Positions 1-9,800 of a stretch of DNA of 56,046 bases are shown piece by piece. The notes beneath the pieces were generated by a model. It searched no databases. It was not told the origin of the DNA and saw only the letters and a program-made list of their open reading frames with translations. A program made the translations under genes and the position numbers. The stretch comes from an uncultured Granulosicoccaceae bacterium (GTDB taxonomy: Bacteria > Pseudomonadota > Gammaproteobacteria > Granulosicoccales > Granulosicoccaceae), in the NCBI GenBank assembly GCA_937981955.1, contig CALJNA010000118.1:1-56046 (forward strand), in the 5' to 3' direction. Position 1 is the stretch's first letter. Every line of letters starts with the position of its first letter.

Positions 1-142
1 CGTAGGCTTTCGCCTCACCACCCATCTTCTCCGCCTGACATATCGTCAAAGCCGCAGTTAATGTAGTCTTACCGTGGTCGACGTGGCCGATTGTGCCAAC
101 GTTAACGTGCGGTTTCGTTCGTTCAAATTTTTCCTTAGACAT
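1..142 (-). CDS. tuf: Elongation factor Tu, N-terminal fragment
   Basis: Partial gene, read leftwards and leaving the window at base 1. The 47 visible codons begin [20 protein letters not shown] and continue with the P-loop segment [12 protein letters not shown], which is the diagnostic EF-Tu N-terminus. EF-Tu is the GTPase that carries aminoacyl-tRNA to the ribosome. The ATG is at 140-142. The gene lies just downstream of tRNA-Thr, Gly and Tyr genes on the same strand, the arrangement of the tufB locus in enterobacteria, so it is probably co-transcribed with them. Confidence 0.97.
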   Translation of the reverse strand, partial: MSKEKFERTKPHVNVGTIGHVDHGKTTLTAALTICQAEKMGGEAKAY

Positions 143-254
143 CAGGCGCTGCCTCGTACCGGATTGTTGTGGACCGTCAAGTTAATAAATCTCGTTTTCT
201 GGGGTACTACTTTTTTTCGTATCTCTAGCCAATACGCCTGGTTCGCGGCGGTAT

Positions 255-330
<76 letters not shown>

Positions 331-366
331 GTAAATAATCACTAAACTTTCTTACACCCTGCAATT

Positions 367-440
<74 letters not shown>

Positions 441-556
441 AACACCATGCTCGAACCTTACTGCGCATAGCACTTTACAGCGCTACAAAACCTTTCTGCA
501 CTTCTTGAACCTTGCACTACTTGACCCTTGCACTACTTGTCTTGCACTACCTGCCC

Positions 557-640
557 TGGTGGAGGGGGGAGGATTCGAACCTCCGAAGCTTACGCAGCAG
601 ATTTACAGTCTGCCCCCTTTGACCGCTCGGGAACCCCTCC
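557..640 (-). tRNA. tRNA-Tyr (anticodon GTA)
   Basis: An 84-nt class II tRNA on the minus strand with a long variable arm and encoded CCA. The anticodon region reads CAGACTGTAAATCTG. It is the first gene of the tRNA-tuf unit. The thrU gene that precedes tyrU in E. coli is absent here, because a promoter follows directly upstream. Confidence 0.97.
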
Positions 641-656
641 GGCAAGCAAGCCGAAC

Positions 657-685
657 ATTATCAAGGGAAATTGGGACGCTGTCAA
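657..685 (-). promoter_or_regulatory. Sigma-70 promoter of the tRNA-tuf operon
   Basis: On the minus strand, a perfect -35 TTGACA (680-685) and a -10 GATAAT (657-662) are separated by exactly 17 nt. The predicted start falls near 650, about ten bases before mature tRNA-Tyr. The near-consensus boxes suit a stable-RNA promoter. A GC-containing discriminator (GTTCGGC) follows the -10. Confidence 0.85.
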
Positions 686-1036
686 CGCTTCAGCTTAGTT
701 GATTCCATAGAAATTGCCAGTCAGACAATGGATATAGAGCCGAACGCCTAAACCTGATCAGAAGATGAACAATATGGGCTCTTTTGATCGCTGCAACGTC
801 CGATTAAGGCACCCCGAACACAGATTTCGTGCCAACGGCTCACAGAGTTAACCACGCTGTGGAGAATGGAAACACCGCCATGCTGGCAGCTGGCCTCGTC
901 GAATATTGCCAGGGCAGTTTTTGAGCGAGACGCCCTCTTCGTCAAGACGCTTGAACACAGCGTCATGCTGCCGAGGTTAGGTATTGCGATAACGTGATCT
1001 GCCTCGTGCAGATCACTGATCTTTAACTGCTCTTTA
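686..1036. other. Intergenic stretch with one hairpin, no gene seen
   Basis: Upstream of the tRNA promoter and downstream of aapP. I see no convincing gene: the only longer open frame (748-966, minus) has a composition unlike a protein and no ribosome-binding site. The one clear structure is the 9-bp inverted repeat at 994-1016. Confidence 0.6.
994..1016 (-). terminator. Hairpin after aapP, possible transcript end
   Basis: A perfect 9-bp inverted repeat GTGATCTGC-ctcgt-GCAGATCAC lies about 20 bases past the aapP stop codon. It has no T-run on the minus strand, so it is not a classical intrinsic terminator. It may be a 3' stabilising hairpin or a factor-dependent end. Confidence 0.4.
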
Positions 1037-1807
1037 TTAGTGGTTCAGTATCTGGCTCAGGAACAATTGCGTGCGTTCATTCTGCGGATTATTAAAAAAC
1101 TCATCCGGATTGTTCTGCTCAATAATTTGGCCGGCGTCCATGAAAATAACCCGGTTAGCCACGGTTTTGGCAAAACCCATCTCGTGAGTCACACAAATCA
1201 TGGTCATTCCTTCCTGCGCCAACTCGATCATGGTATCGAGCACTTCCTTGATCATTTCCGGATCGAGCGCAGAAGTTGGCTCATCAAACAGCATGATTTT
1301 AGGGCTCATGCAAAGCGATCGGGCAATGGCAACACGCTGCTGCTGACCACCGGAAAGCTGGCCAGGAAATTTACGAGCCTGCTCAGGAATTTTCACTCGC
1401 TCCAAATACCGCATGGCAATCTCTTCTGCCTCTGCCTTCGGAGTTTTTCTAACCCAGATTGGCGCAAGCGTACAATTTTCCAGGACCGTTAAATGCGGAA
1501 ATAAATTGAAGTGCTGGAACACCATACCCACTTCGCGGCGAACCGCTTCGATGTTCTTCAAATCGTTTGTCAGTTCAACGCCATCGACAATAATGTCACC
1601 CTTCTGGTGCTCTTCGAGCCGATTGATACACCGAATCATGGTGGATTTTCCCGAACCGGACGGTCCGCAAACAACGATGCGCTCACCGGACTGCACTTCA
1701 AGGTTAATATCTTTAAGTACATGGAACGAGCCATACCACTTGTGCATCTCGCGAATCTTGATAGCGACTTCGCCGAGTTCATGCTCTACGCGTTGATCAG
1801 TATCCAT
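1037..1807 (-). CDS. aapP: General L-amino acid ABC transporter, ATP-binding subunit AapP
   Basis: Cytoplasmic ATPase (256 aa) that powers import of polar amino acids through the AapQM channel. Walker [10 protein letters not shown] (about residue 50), Q-loop [13 protein letters not shown], signature [15 protein letters not shown] and Walker [15 protein letters not shown] are all intact, and the H-loop is CVTHEMGF. The ATG at 1805-1807 is chosen because AGGA lies seven bases upstream; the open frame extends nine codons further to a TTG without a site. It is the last gene of aapJQMP, 72 bases after aapM. Substrate range is inferred from the family. Confidence 0.93.
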   Translation of the reverse strand: MDTDQRVEHELGEVAIKIREMHKWYGSFHVLKDINLEVQSGERIVVCGPSGSGKSTMIRCINRLEEHQKGDIIVDGVELTNDLKNIEAVRREVGMVFQHFNLFPHLTVLENCTLAPIWVRKTPKAEAEEIAMRYLERVKIPEQARKFPGQLSGGQQQRVAIARSLCMSPKIMLFDEPTSALDPEMIKEVLDTMIELAQEGMTMICVTHEMGFAKTVANRVIFMDAGQIIEQNNPDEFFNNPQNERTQLFLSQILNH

Positions 1808-1879
1808 AATATTTCCTAGTATCAATTTCCACAAGCCATAGCCTGACTCACTGCAACCATCTTGACTTCAGCGTTAAGG

Positions 1880-2998
1880 CTAATGCCCTGTATGGAGTTT
1901 TCGCTCCAGATAAAGTGAATATCGTGCCATCGCATAGCAAGATATAAAAAAGAAAATTGCGACGAACAAGTACACCTCGGTACTCAAGCCTTGCCACTTG
2001 GTGTCGGCCAGAGATGCCTGCCCGATGCCCAGCGGATCAAGCAGCCCAATAACAATAACAAGCACTGAATCTTTATAAAGACCAATGAAAGTGTTAACGA
2101 TACCGGGGATTGAAATTTTAAGCGCCTGAGGCAAAACGATAAGACGCATAGCCGGCCAGTACTTCAACCCCATTGCATCCGCTGCTTCGATTTGCCCATT
2201 CGGTACAGCCTGCAGCCCACCCCGGATTACCTCAGCCATATAAGCAGAAGCAAACAGTGTCACCATGATCAGTACACGTAATAACAAGTTAAAATTTGTA
2301 CCGGGAGGTAAAAAGTAACTCAACATAGTTGATGCTACGAACAACAGCGTTATAAGCGGAACACCACGAATAAATTCTATAAAACCAACACAGGCATATT
2401 TGATAATCGGGAGGTTCGACTGGCGTCCTAAAGCCAATAAAATACCCAAGGGTAGCGAGAGTGCAATACCGGTAACACCAATGATGACAGTGAGCATGAA
2501 TCCACCGAACTTATCCGTGGAAACCGGCTCGAGACCAAAACCACCCAGCAATAACCAGGCAGCGATAAACGGAAAGATCAATGCAAATTTAACGAGCAAC
2601 GAGCGACCCGGGCAATTCTCCCAAAGCAGAGCAACTATAACGACGCAAAGCAGAATAAAAGCGAGAACAACTCGCCAACGCTCGGCTTCAGGATAGAAAC
2701 CGAATGTAAATAAATGCCAGCGTTGGGCTATGAATGCCCAGCACGCACCCGAATTCAGCGCTCGGCACTCATTTCGGTCGGCAGCAATAAATGTTGCGTC
2801 TGTGATTGTCCAGGCGACCATGCCGGGAACTATCTTGTATAGAAAAAATGCCGCCAATATGGTTAAAACGATATTGGTTGGCGAGGAAAATAAATTTTCC
2901 CGAATCCACTTTATTGGACCTGTTGACCCCAGAGGCGGCGGTAAATCCGGATGAGTGCCAGGTTCATAGTGCTGCTTCACTTCTTTTGCGCCACTCAT
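1880..2998 (-). CDS. aapM: General L-amino acid ABC transporter, permease AapM
   Basis: Inner-membrane permease (372 aa) of the polar amino-acid uptake system. It has the long N-terminal part typical of AapM, with several membrane segments (from about residues 40, 110 and 135). The C-terminal BPD_transp_1 domain contains the EAA-loop sequence EAADAMGLKYWPAMRLIVLP, which contacts the ATPase. The start ATG overlaps the aapQ stop as ATGA, so the two permeases are translationally coupled and probably form a heterodimer. Confidence 0.93.
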   Translation of the reverse strand: MSGAKEVKQHYEPGTHPDLPPPLGSTGPIKWIRENLFSSPTNIVLTILAAFFLYKIVPGMVAWTITDATFIAADRNECRALNSGACWAFIAQRWHLFTFGFYPEAERWRVVLAFILLCVVIVALLWENCPGRSLLVKFALIFPFIAAWLLLGGFGLEPVSTDKFGGFMLTVIIGVTGIALSLPLGILLALGRQSNLPIIKYACVGFIEFIRGVPLITLLFVASTMLSYFLPPGTNFNLLLRVLIMVTLFASAYMAEVIRGGLQAVPNGQIEAADAMGLKYWPAMRLIVLPQALKISIPGIVNTFIGLYKDSVLVIVIGLLDPLGIGQASLADTKWQGLSTEVYLFVAIFFFISCYAMARYSLYLERKLHTGH

Positions 2999-4206
2999 CG
3001 TTCTACCAACCTGATTCGGTTGTTATACCAGTTCATAAACATAGAAATGATCAACGAGAAAATAAGATACAGACCCATTACTATTAACATGCACTCCATT
3101 TCACGGCCGGTTTGATTCAACGAAATTCCACCGATAGTCGCTGTGATGTCCATGTAGCCAATAGCAATTGCCAGTGATGAGTTTTTCGTGATGTTCAGAT
3201 ACTGGCTGGACAAGGGCGGCACGATGACGCGAAGTGCTTGGGGAATAACGACCAGATTCAAGGTTCTGCTACGGGAGATACCTAATGCCAGGCTGGCTTC
3301 GGTTTGCCCGTGACTGACGGCAAGTATGCCCGCGCGGACTATTTCTGCTATGAAGGCCGCTGTGTAAAAAGACAGAGCTAACCATAGCGCAATGAATTCT
3401 GGTCTTATGACCATTCCACCGCGAAAGTTAAAACCTTTCAATTCAGGGTTTTCCCAGGCCATTGGCGCACCAAGCAGGAAAAACGCAAGAACAGGTAAGA
3501 CAATAACCGCAAACAGACTTATCCAGAATACCGGATAGACTTTGCCTGTTTCGTCCTGAACCTTTTTCGCCCAGCGACGGAACAGGAAGGCGAAAATAAT
3601 TCCAGCGACGAACAAAGCTGCAACCGCCCACATCAGTGGTTCAGGCAATGGCTTGGGCATAAATAAGCCGCGATTAGTTAAAAAGCCGGTTTCACCCAGC
3701 GTAATCGCCGACTTCGGCCGCGGCAGACTGTGCACCATGATTCCGTGCACCAAGAGAATGTGCAACAAGACCGGTACGTTACGCACGTACTCAATGTAGA
3801 TATGGGCGATTTTGTTAGTTAACCAATTTTTTGACAATCGCAAAACGCCCAGAATAAATCCGAGAATCGTGGAAAGTACGATTCCAGCAAATGCGACCAG
3901 TAGCGTGTTGAGAATGCCGACTTGCATCGCGCGCCAATGCGTTGAGCGCGAGTCGTACTCAATTAGTCGCTGGTTGATATCGTAATTAGCCGGTGTGTTC
4001 AGAAACGAAAAACTAAACCCCTTGCCAAGCGCTTCGAGGTTGACTACCGCGTTTCTGATCATGAAAGCAAAAAACGCAAACAATAGAACTAGCGCGACTA
4101 CCTGAACGATGACGGAGCGAGTTTCTTTATCGTTCCATATGCGGGAAACGATATTTCGTTGCTGTGCTGCTGATGATGTGCTGCCAACCGAGGTTCCACT
4201 ATTCAC
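2995..4206 (-). CDS. aapQ: General L-amino acid ABC transporter, permease AapQ
   Basis: Inner-membrane permease (403 aa), partner of AapM. It starts with GTG (4204-4206), as no ATG precedes the first membrane segment (VVALVLLFAFFAFM, about residue 35). There is a large insert between membrane segments around residues 150-230, as usual in AapQ. The EAA loop EASLALGISRSRTLNLVVIP is near residue 305. It lies 144 bases after aapJ across a hairpin that probably lowers permease transcription relative to the binding protein. Confidence 0.92.
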   Translation of the reverse strand: MNSGTSVGSTSSAAQQRNIVSRIWNDKETRSVIVQVVALVLLFAFFAFMIRNAVVNLEALGKGFSFSFLNTPANYDINQRLIEYDSRSTHWRAMQVGILNTLLVAFAGIVLSTILGFILGVLRLSKNWLTNKIAHIYIEYVRNVPVLLHILLVHGIMVHSLPRPKSAITLGETGFLTNRGLFMPKPLPEPLMWAVAALFVAGIIFAFLFRRWAKKVQDETGKVYPVFWISLFAVIVLPVLAFFLLGAPMAWENPELKGFNFRGGMVIRPEFIALWLALSFYTAAFIAEIVRAGILAVSHGQTEASLALGISRSRTLNLVVIPQALRVIVPPLSSQYLNITKNSSLAIAIGYMDITATIGGISLNQTGREMECMLIVMGLYLIFSLIISMFMNWYNNRIRLVER

Positions 4207-4293
4207 TAGACCGGTCTCGCGTGTTGATAGATTGTTTAGAGCCGTTGAACAAGGTTAACCGCAACCCTGCAACAGACACAAGTTAGAAATAGA

Positions 4294-4320
4294 AAGGGCG
4301 CGCTATAAAAGCGCGCCCTT
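4294..4320 (-). terminator. Intercistronic hairpin between aapJ and aapQ
   Basis: An 11-bp perfect GC-rich stem AAGGGCGCGCT / AGCGCGCCCTT with a five-base loop. On the minus strand it is followed by TCTATTTC rather than a long T-run. Such hairpins between a binding-protein gene and its permease genes usually stabilise the upstream message or partly terminate transcription, giving excess binding protein. That role is inferred here. Confidence 0.7.
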
Positions 4321-4350
4321 CTTTACATGGCTACAACATGAAAACGCTGA

Positions 4351-5373
4351 TTAGCGGATAGGTGCAGCGTACAAAATACCGCCGTCGCTCCACTGTGCGT
4401 TCAGACCACGCTCAAGACCAATCGCTGTATCCGGACCGATGTTCCTGTCGAACAACTCACCGTAGTTACCGCCAGCAGCGATAGCGCGCATAGCCCACTG
4501 AGCATCAAGACCGATCATGGAACCGAAGTCACCTTCAGTGCCCAGAAGACGATTGATGCTAGGGTTATCACCCGCTTCGGCACCCATTTCAGCAACATTT
4601 GCTTGAGTAACACCCAGCTCTTCGGCAGCGATGATTGCGTTTACAACCCACTTACCGATGTCAGCCCACTGGTCGTCACCGTGACGTACAGCACCACCAA
4701 GAGGTTCTTTTGAGATGATTTCTGGCAGAATCACGTGATCCGCTGGATTTTCAAAAGAAGCACGAGTTGAAGCAAGACCTGATGCGTCAGTGGTGAACAC
4801 GTCACAACGACCACCGAGGTAGTTGGTTTGTGCTTCAGCATTAGTTTCAACAGGAACCGGCTCGTAAGAGATACCGTTAGTGCGGAAGTAGTCAGCCAGG
4901 TTCAATTCAGTGGTTGTTCCTGTCTGGATGCAGATTGATGCACCATCAAGATCTTTTGCTGATTCAACACCCAACGCTTTTGCAGCCATAAAACCCTGAC
5001 CGTCATAGTAGTTAACTGGCAGGAAAGTCAGTTTCAAGTCAGCATCACGGCTCATGGTTTCTGTGGTGTTACGGAACAGAATGTCGCCTTCACCAGAGTT
5101 CAAAACGGTGAATCGAGTTTTACCAGTGGTTGGTACGAAGTTAACTTTCTCGCCATCGCCTAAAACCGCAGCAGCAACAGCACGACAGAAATCAACGTCG
5201 AAACCAGCCCAGTTACCTTTGTCATCAGGAGCAGCGAATCCAGCTACGCCTGTTGATACTACGCAGTTCAGCTCACCACGTGCTTTTACATCATCAAGCG
5301 TTGCCGCTTGTGCGTTCATGGCTGTTGCCGTGAATGCCGCAACTGCCGCTGCGTATTTAATTGATTTTTTCAT
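4351..5373 (-). CDS. aapJ: General L-amino acid ABC transporter, periplasmic binding protein AapJ
   Basis: Periplasmic solute-binding protein (340 aa, usual AapJ length) that captures L-amino acids. A Sec signal peptide occupies residues 1-23 (MKKSIKYAAAVAAFTATAMN, cleavage after AQA). The mature protein begins TLDDVKARGELNCVVSTGV and has the family-3 binding-protein signature GFDVDFCRAVAAAVLG. It is first gene of the aap operon, with a roughly 200-base upstream region that should carry the promoter, although I could not assign convincing -35/-10 boxes. Confidence 0.94.
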   Translation of the reverse strand: MKKSIKYAAAVAAFTATAMNAQAATLDDVKARGELNCVVSTGVAGFAAPDDKGNWAGFDVDFCRAVAAAVLGDGEKVNFVPTTGKTRFTVLNSGEGDILFRNTTETMSRDADLKLTFLPVNYYDGQGFMAAKALGVESAKDLDGASICIQTGTTTELNLADYFRTNGISYEPVPVETNAEAQTNYLGGRCDVFTTDASGLASTRASFENPADHVILPEIISKEPLGGAVRHGDDQWADIGKWVVNAIIAAEELGVTQANVAEMGAEAGDNPSINRLLGTEGDFGSMIGLDAQWAMRAIAAGGNYGELFDRNIGPDTAIGLERGLNAQWSDGGILYAAPIR

Positions 5374-5583
5374 AGATAAATCCCAAGTAGTTCAAATTTG
5401 GTTAATTCGTCGCCTTAGCCATCCATATGGCTCGGGTTCGGCGCGACACTACCACAGGAAAAAGCCGTTTGTCGTGAACAAACTACACATTTGGATAGGG
5501 GATGCCGGATTCGTGACAAATTTCCGTAACATCACTGTGTAAGAAGTGGCCGAAAAAAATTAAAATCAATGACTTACAAAAAT

Positions 5584-6324
5584 TTAACGACTGGGCAAAT
5601 TTCGTACAACTTCACGCATTAACGAGCGAACAGTCAGCTGATAGCTTGCGGCCAATGGCCATTCAGGATCTTTAAGTCCCGTGGTCATAGTATTGACCAG
5701 AGTTGCCGCCAGCGTGCCGCTAAAGCTTGAGCCAATGTAGCGAACGAATGCAGATTTGGTTTCAGGTTCAGATCGATAAGAACGAGACCACACGACCGCA
5801 CCGGTTGCCACATTAACCATGCTCGCACGCATTTGCACTTTGCGTTTAGTCACCAGAACGCGCCGCGTTCGATCTGACAGGATAACGCCACTATGGTTAC
5901 GCAGCTCTTCATTGTAGGCATGGGTTCTGTCCACATCGTTTTGTTCAATTCTGGCAATCAAAGCAAGCTGCACCGGCAATCTGGTGGCACTAAGTGCGCT
6001 TAATTCGGTTGCCCCCAGACTTCCATTGCGAGCATAGTTTTGCACCAGACTTGAATAAGAGCCCCCATTTATCGTATTCATGGCCCGTTCTACCTCGGAA
6101 GATCGCAGTGTTCTGTAGCCGTCGATATCCTGGACCAGCTCCTTGAGCTCACGAGCCATGGCACTTTGACTCTGTTCCGAGGAAACACCAGGGGCAACTG
6201 TGACCGCAATTATGGCCACACTTTTCGGCACCACCCCCTGATGAGGCGGTGTTTTGCTCACACAGGCACTGAGCAGCAAAAACGATAGCAGCAGCGTATT
6301 TCTGATTGTCGGGGTTACATTCAT
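5584..6324 (-). CDS. Outer-membrane-type lipoprotein of unknown function
   Basis: I do not recognise the family. The protein (246 aa) starts at ATG 6322-6324, giving a clean lipoprotein signal with lipobox LLSAC (Cys about 21). An upstream TTG would add 17 residues before the signal and is disfavoured. The body resembles periplasmic lipoproteins of the TolB-N/CsgG-like architecture: VAIIAVTVAPGVSSEQS, then a helix-rich part, then MVNVATGAVVWSRSYRSE, a pattern common in such proteins. It lies upstream of aapJ on the same strand, 210 bases away, but there is no sign of a shared function. Confidence 0.7.
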   Translation of the reverse strand: MNVTPTIRNTLLLSFLLLSACVSKTPPHQGVVPKSVAIIAVTVAPGVSSEQSQSAMARELKELVQDIDGYRTLRSSEVERAMNTINGGSYSSLVQNYARNGSLGATELSALSATRLPVQLALIARIEQNDVDRTHAYNEELRNHSGVILSDRTRRVLVTKRKVQMRASMVNVATGAVVWSRSYRSEPETKSAFVRYIGSSFSGTLAATLVNTMTTGLKDPEWPLAASYQLTVRSLMREVVRNLPSR

Positions 6325-6460
6325 CACAAAACCAGGAAATCGCAAACAGTGCCAAGACGGGCACGTGCTTCCCAAATAGATCCTAATAACTGAGTATAGT
6401 CGCCCTGCCAGCGATTGCTGCTGCGGCTCGATAGCCTTTATCAGGCGGAAATGCAGACGA

Positions 6461-6486
6461 AAAAAAAGGGGCTAAACGCCCCTTTT
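6461..6486 (-). terminator. Strong intrinsic terminator, minus strand, no assigned gene
   Basis: On the minus strand AAAAGGGGC-gttta-GCCCCTTTT is followed by further Ts, eight in all, a textbook Rho-independent terminator. On the plus strand the T-run is only four. No annotated minus-strand gene lies upstream before gltA, so the terminated transcript is unknown. Confidence 0.8.
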
Positions 6487-6839
6487 GGTTTGAGAATAAG
6501 TCCACTGATACGCGCTGCGGACGATCACCTTTTTCTTATCTGACAGCTCTTGCGGCTGCTTTTTTATGTGGTGCGTCGTTCAACGGCGAGGGGTTTTCTC
6601 CATCCGTGCCTTTTGGCCATTCGATAGCCTAAATTCGTTATCGACAATCAGGCTTCCCAGTTAACATCAATTAACAAACAGGTTGACGTTATGTGCGATG
6701 GCGCAGTCGCAGTTGGCACTCACAATGTGTGCTCTCCTATTGGCGATCTTGCAAGTGATTGAATAGCTTGGCTATGAGAATTAAATGAACCTTCCTGCGG
6801 CAAATACTATCTATTGATTCATGTGAGCCACTTTGCGCT

Positions 6840-6845
6840 TATAAT
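6840..6845 (+). promoter_or_regulatory. Candidate -10 box for gltA
   Basis: A perfect TATAAT lies about 185 bases upstream of gltA. The best -35 (TTGATT, 6814-6819) is 20 bases away, which is too far for an optimal promoter, so an activator may be needed or the box may be fortuitous. Confidence 0.35.
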
Positions 6846-7029
6846 TCACGATCGACACGCAAATTCGTGGCTAAAAGCCGACTGTGTAGCAATTGCTCCA
6901 CTCCAAAGTGGCAACTTCGATTTGCAGCGAAAATCATAAGTGAGTAGCCGATCACTTAGTGGTAAGCAAAAAGCGTTATCCGCCGCTAATTTCGATTACA
7001 GACAAACAACGAATTCATAGGAGAGTTTC

Positions 7030-8310
7030 ATGTCCGACCGCACCAGCTCAATCAGTACCCCAAACGGCAAATCGTCCGAATTGCCAGTATTGAGCGGCAC
7101 GCACGGACCCGATGTGCTCGACGTTCGCGGACTCTACAAGGACACCGGACATTTCACTTACGACCCTGGCTATGCCACTACGGCCAGTTGTAAAAGTGCC
7201 ATTACGTTTATCGACGGCGATGAAGGCGTCCTGCTGTATCGCGGCTACCCGATAGAGCAACTGGCTGAACACAGTACCTACCTGGAGGTGTGCTATCTGC
7301 TGATGTATGGCGAATTGCCGAACCCTCAGCAGTCGGAAGAATTCAACAGCATCATCTCGCACCACACCATGGTGCATGAGAACATTCGCGACTTTATAAA
7401 CGGATTCCGATACGACGCGCATCCTATGGCAATGCTGGTGGGCACCATCGGGGCACTATCTTCGTTCTATCACGACTCTCTCGATATCAACAACCCGCTG
7501 CATCGCGAGATTTCAGCACAACGGCTCATCGCGAAAATGCCCACTATCGCCTCATACTGCTACAACCACTATCGTGGCCTGCCGTTCATGTATCCAGACA
7601 ACAGCTTGTCCTATGTAGAAAACTTTACGCGACTTATGTTTGCCGTTCCCGCTGAAGAGTTCGAACCGAACCCCGTTGCTGTAAAAGCGCTGGAACTGAT
7701 CATGATTCTGCATGCAGATCACGAACAAAATGCCAGTACCTCCACCGTCAGACTCGCAGGCAGCTCAGGCGCTAATCCTTTTGCATCTATTGCAGCCGGT
7801 GTTGCAAGTTTATGGGGGCCCGCGCACGGTGGCGCGAATGAGGCTTGCGTGAACATGCTTGATGCCATCGTTAATTCGGGGGAGACCATCGAGAAAACCA
7901 TTGCACGTGCCAAAGACAAAAACGATCCTTTCCGCTTGATGGGTTTTGGCCATCGTGTTTACAAAAACTTCGATCCGCGTGCCAAGCTGATTCAAAAAAT
8001 GTGTCATGACCTGCTCAACGAACTTGGCGGGGATACACCTATGTTTGAACTGGCCAGAAAACTCGAAGAAGCGACGCTTGCTGACGAGTATTTTATCGAA
8101 CGCCGCTTGTATCCAAACGTCGATTTCTACTCCGGTATTATTTTTAGAGCATTGAACATTCCAATGAATATGTTTACCGTTATGTTCGCCATGTCGCGCA
8201 CCGTGGGCTGGATATCTCACTGGATGGAAATGCACGAAGACCCTGAAGGCCGCATTGGCCGACCACGGCAAATTTACACCGGCGCTGCCAAACGAGATTA
8301 TCCAGTTTAA
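7030..8310 (+). CDS. gltA: Citrate synthase (hexameric type II)
   Basis: Condenses oxaloacetate and acetyl-CoA to citrate, the entry step of the TCA cycle. 426 aa, the usual length of Gram-negative GltA. Catalytic His segments are [12 protein letters not shown] and [14 protein letters not shown], and the catalytic Asp is in [10 protein letters not shown]. The N-terminal part ([20 protein letters not shown]) is the type II strand region. The start is supported by GGAGAG seven bases upstream. The usual divergent sdhCDAB neighbours are absent. The stop codon abuts the ATG of the flavin reductase gene. Confidence 0.97.
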   Translation: MSDRTSSISTPNGKSSELPVLSGTHGPDVLDVRGLYKDTGHFTYDPGYATTASCKSAITFIDGDEGVLLYRGYPIEQLAEHSTYLEVCYLLMYGELPNPQQSEEFNSIISHHTMVHENIRDFINGFRYDAHPMAMLVGTIGALSSFYHDSLDINNPLHREISAQRLIAKMPTIASYCYNHYRGLPFMYPDNSLSYVENFTRLMFAVPAEEFEPNPVAVKALELIMILHADHEQNASTSTVRLAGSSGANPFASIAAGVASLWGPAHGGANEACVNMLDAIVNSGETIEKTIARAKDKNDPFRLMGFGHRVYKNFDPRAKLIQKMCHDLLNELGGDTPMFELARKLEEATLADEYFIERRLYPNVDFYSGIIFRALNIPMNMFTVMFAMSRTVGWISHWMEMHEDPEGRIGRPRQIYTGAAKRDYPV

Positions 8311-8823
8311 ATGTCTAACGGAAAAAGTCAGACCGTAAGCGCGGGCGACTTCACCTCCGCGCTATCTCTGGCAGCCAATGGAGTATCGGTGGTCACCACT
8401 GATGGTGATCACGGTAAAGCTGGTCTTACCGTCAGCTCAATGTGTTCGGTTTGCGCCGACCCAGCTCTCATCCTGGCTTGCGTTAATGCAGAAAATGAAT
8501 TCTGTTCAATGGCCGACGCGAACGGCCACTTTGCAGTAAACCTGTTAACCACCAGCCACACTGAACTCTCAGGTGTGTTTGCCGGACTCGGTACCAATCC
8601 GGACGTTGATCGTTTTAACCATGGTCGTTGGCAAACACTCAAAACCGGTTCTCCGATTTTAACCGACGCGCTGGTATCGCTGGACTGCAATCTGGTTTCT
8701 GCAACCACACACGGTACACACCGAATCTACATTGGTGAAGTGGTAGCACTGCTTAGCAACGAATCAGAAGCATTGATTTACACGAATCGCAACTATGCCA
8801 TTTCGCAGGTCATTCCAAACTGA
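8311..8823 (+). CDS. Flavin reductase-like protein (FMN-binding split barrel)
   Basis: 170-aa protein of the flavin reductase domain family, which uses NAD(P)H to reduce FMN or FAD for a partner monooxygenase. Diagnostic segments are NGVSVVTTDGD, GLTVSSMCSVCADPALILAC and HFAVNLLTTSHTELSGVFAG. The ATG follows the gltA stop with no spacer and no clear ribosome-binding site, so it depends on coupling to gltA translation. No monooxygenase partner is adjacent, so the physiological electron acceptor is unknown. Confidence 0.88.
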   Translation: MSNGKSQTVSAGDFTSALSLAANGVSVVTTDGDHGKAGLTVSSMCSVCADPALILACVNAENEFCSMADANGHFAVNLLTTSHTELSGVFAGLGTNPDVDRFNHGRWQTLKTGSPILTDALVSLDCNLVSATTHGTHRIYIGEVVALLSNESEALIYTNRNYAISQVIPN

Positions 8824-8852
8824 ACTTGATCAGTATGCATTCTTGTGTGTAA

Positions 8853-9794
8853 ATGATGCACATGAGAATTCTCTACTACTGCCACGGCGATAAAGACCGG
8901 AAAACGCTACACGCTCTTCAACAGAAGCTTCCTGAACATCATATCGATGCGTGGCCCGATTGCGATAATCGGCCAGAGGTCGAGGCCGCCATTGTCTGGC
9001 AGCCACCGGCAGAATTTTTCGATGATCTTATCAACCTGAAACACGTGCTGTCGATTGCTGCGGGTGTGGATCATCTGCTCGATCATCCGGGGTTACCTGA
9101 CAATGTCGATCTGGTTCGCCTGACCGATGCCGGCATGGCGCAACCAATGGCTGAATTCGTGCTCTATGGTGCGCTTCACGCGCAGCGCAGAATGTGCGAG
9201 CTTAGACAGGCCCAAGGGGCAAAACAATGGCGCCACGATCTTACTCCATATATCGCCGATAGCTTTCGCGTGGGTTTGCTTGGCGCTGGTGAGTTAGGAC
9301 ATGCTGCAGCAAAGCGCCTGGCCGATAATCATTACCCGGTCAGTTGCTGGAGTCGATCGAAGAAACTTTTGCCCGGTATACAACACTATGCAGGCGCTGC
9401 CGGTCTGGATGAGATGTTGCCGACTGTACAGGCTCTGGTTTGCCTGCTGCCACTGACCAGGGAAACCCATGGCATTATCAACGCATCGTTACTGTCGAAA
9501 TTGCCCAAAAACGCGTTCATTATAAACCCGGGACGCGGTGATCATGTCGACGAAACTGCACTGCTGGAAGCGCTGAACAGCAATCACATCAGCGGTGCCT
9601 TACTCGATGTATTCCACGAAGAACCTCTGCCCGAGTCACATCCGTTCTGGACGCATCCAAACGTTATCGTTAGCCCGCATCTTGCGGGCCCGACTTCGGT
9701 TTCACATGCTGTCGATCAGATTGCAGAGAGCCTGGCTATACTGTCAAACGATGGAAAGCCCGCAGGTCTGGTTAATCGGCAGCTGGGGTATTAA
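8853..9794 (+). CDS. ghrA: D-2-hydroxyacid dehydrogenase, glyoxylate/hydroxypyruvate reductase type
   Basis: 313-aa NAD(P)-dependent D-2-hydroxyacid dehydrogenase. The Rossmann segment is VGLLGAGELGHAAAKRLA (about residue 145). The catalytic Arg is in IINPGRGDHVDE, the Glu in HEEPLPESHPFW and the His in VSPHLAGPTS. Overall shape matches GhrA, which reduces glyoxylate and hydroxypyruvate. ATGs at 8853, 8856 and 8862 are all possible; none has a strong site. It is 29 bases after the flavin reductase gene and converges on lptE with only six bases between stop codons. Confidence 0.87.
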   Translation: MMHMRILYYCHGDKDRKTLHALQQKLPEHHIDAWPDCDNRPEVEAAIVWQPPAEFFDDLINLKHVLSIAAGVDHLLDHPGLPDNVDLVRLTDAGMAQPMAEFVLYGALHAQRRMCELRQAQGAKQWRHDLTPYIADSFRVGLLGAGELGHAAAKRLADNHYPVSCWSRSKKLLPGIQHYAGAAGLDEMLPTVQALVCLLPLTRETHGIINASLLSKLPKNAFIINPGRGDHVDETALLEALNSNHISGALLDVFHEEPLPESHPFWTHPNVIVSPHLAGPTSVSHAVDQIAESLAILSNDGKPAGLVNRQLGY

Positions 9795-9800
9795 GTCACG

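Larger units (their letters stand above)
6325..7029. other. Gene-poor region between the lipoprotein gene and gltA
   Basis: It holds a strong minus-strand terminator (6461-6486) and a candidate gltA -10 box (6840). Between them I find no gene with both a start codon and a ribosome-binding site. Two short minus-strand frames (about 6560-6620 and 6480-6560) are rich in Lys, Arg and Ala codons but lack a usable start. The terminator suggests a transcript of about 100-250 nt ending at 6461. Its sequence matches no structured RNA I could recall (6S, SRP, RNase P and tmRNA signatures absent). Confidence 0.5.

Noticed and set aside
748..966. 72-codon open frame on the minus strand before the tRNA promoter
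   Set aside because: No ribosome-binding site, composition unlike a protein, no resemblance to any family.
6487..6700. Idea that the orphan terminator belongs to 6S, SRP, RNase P or tmRNA
   Set aside because: None of the conserved sequence blocks of these RNAs could be found on either strand.
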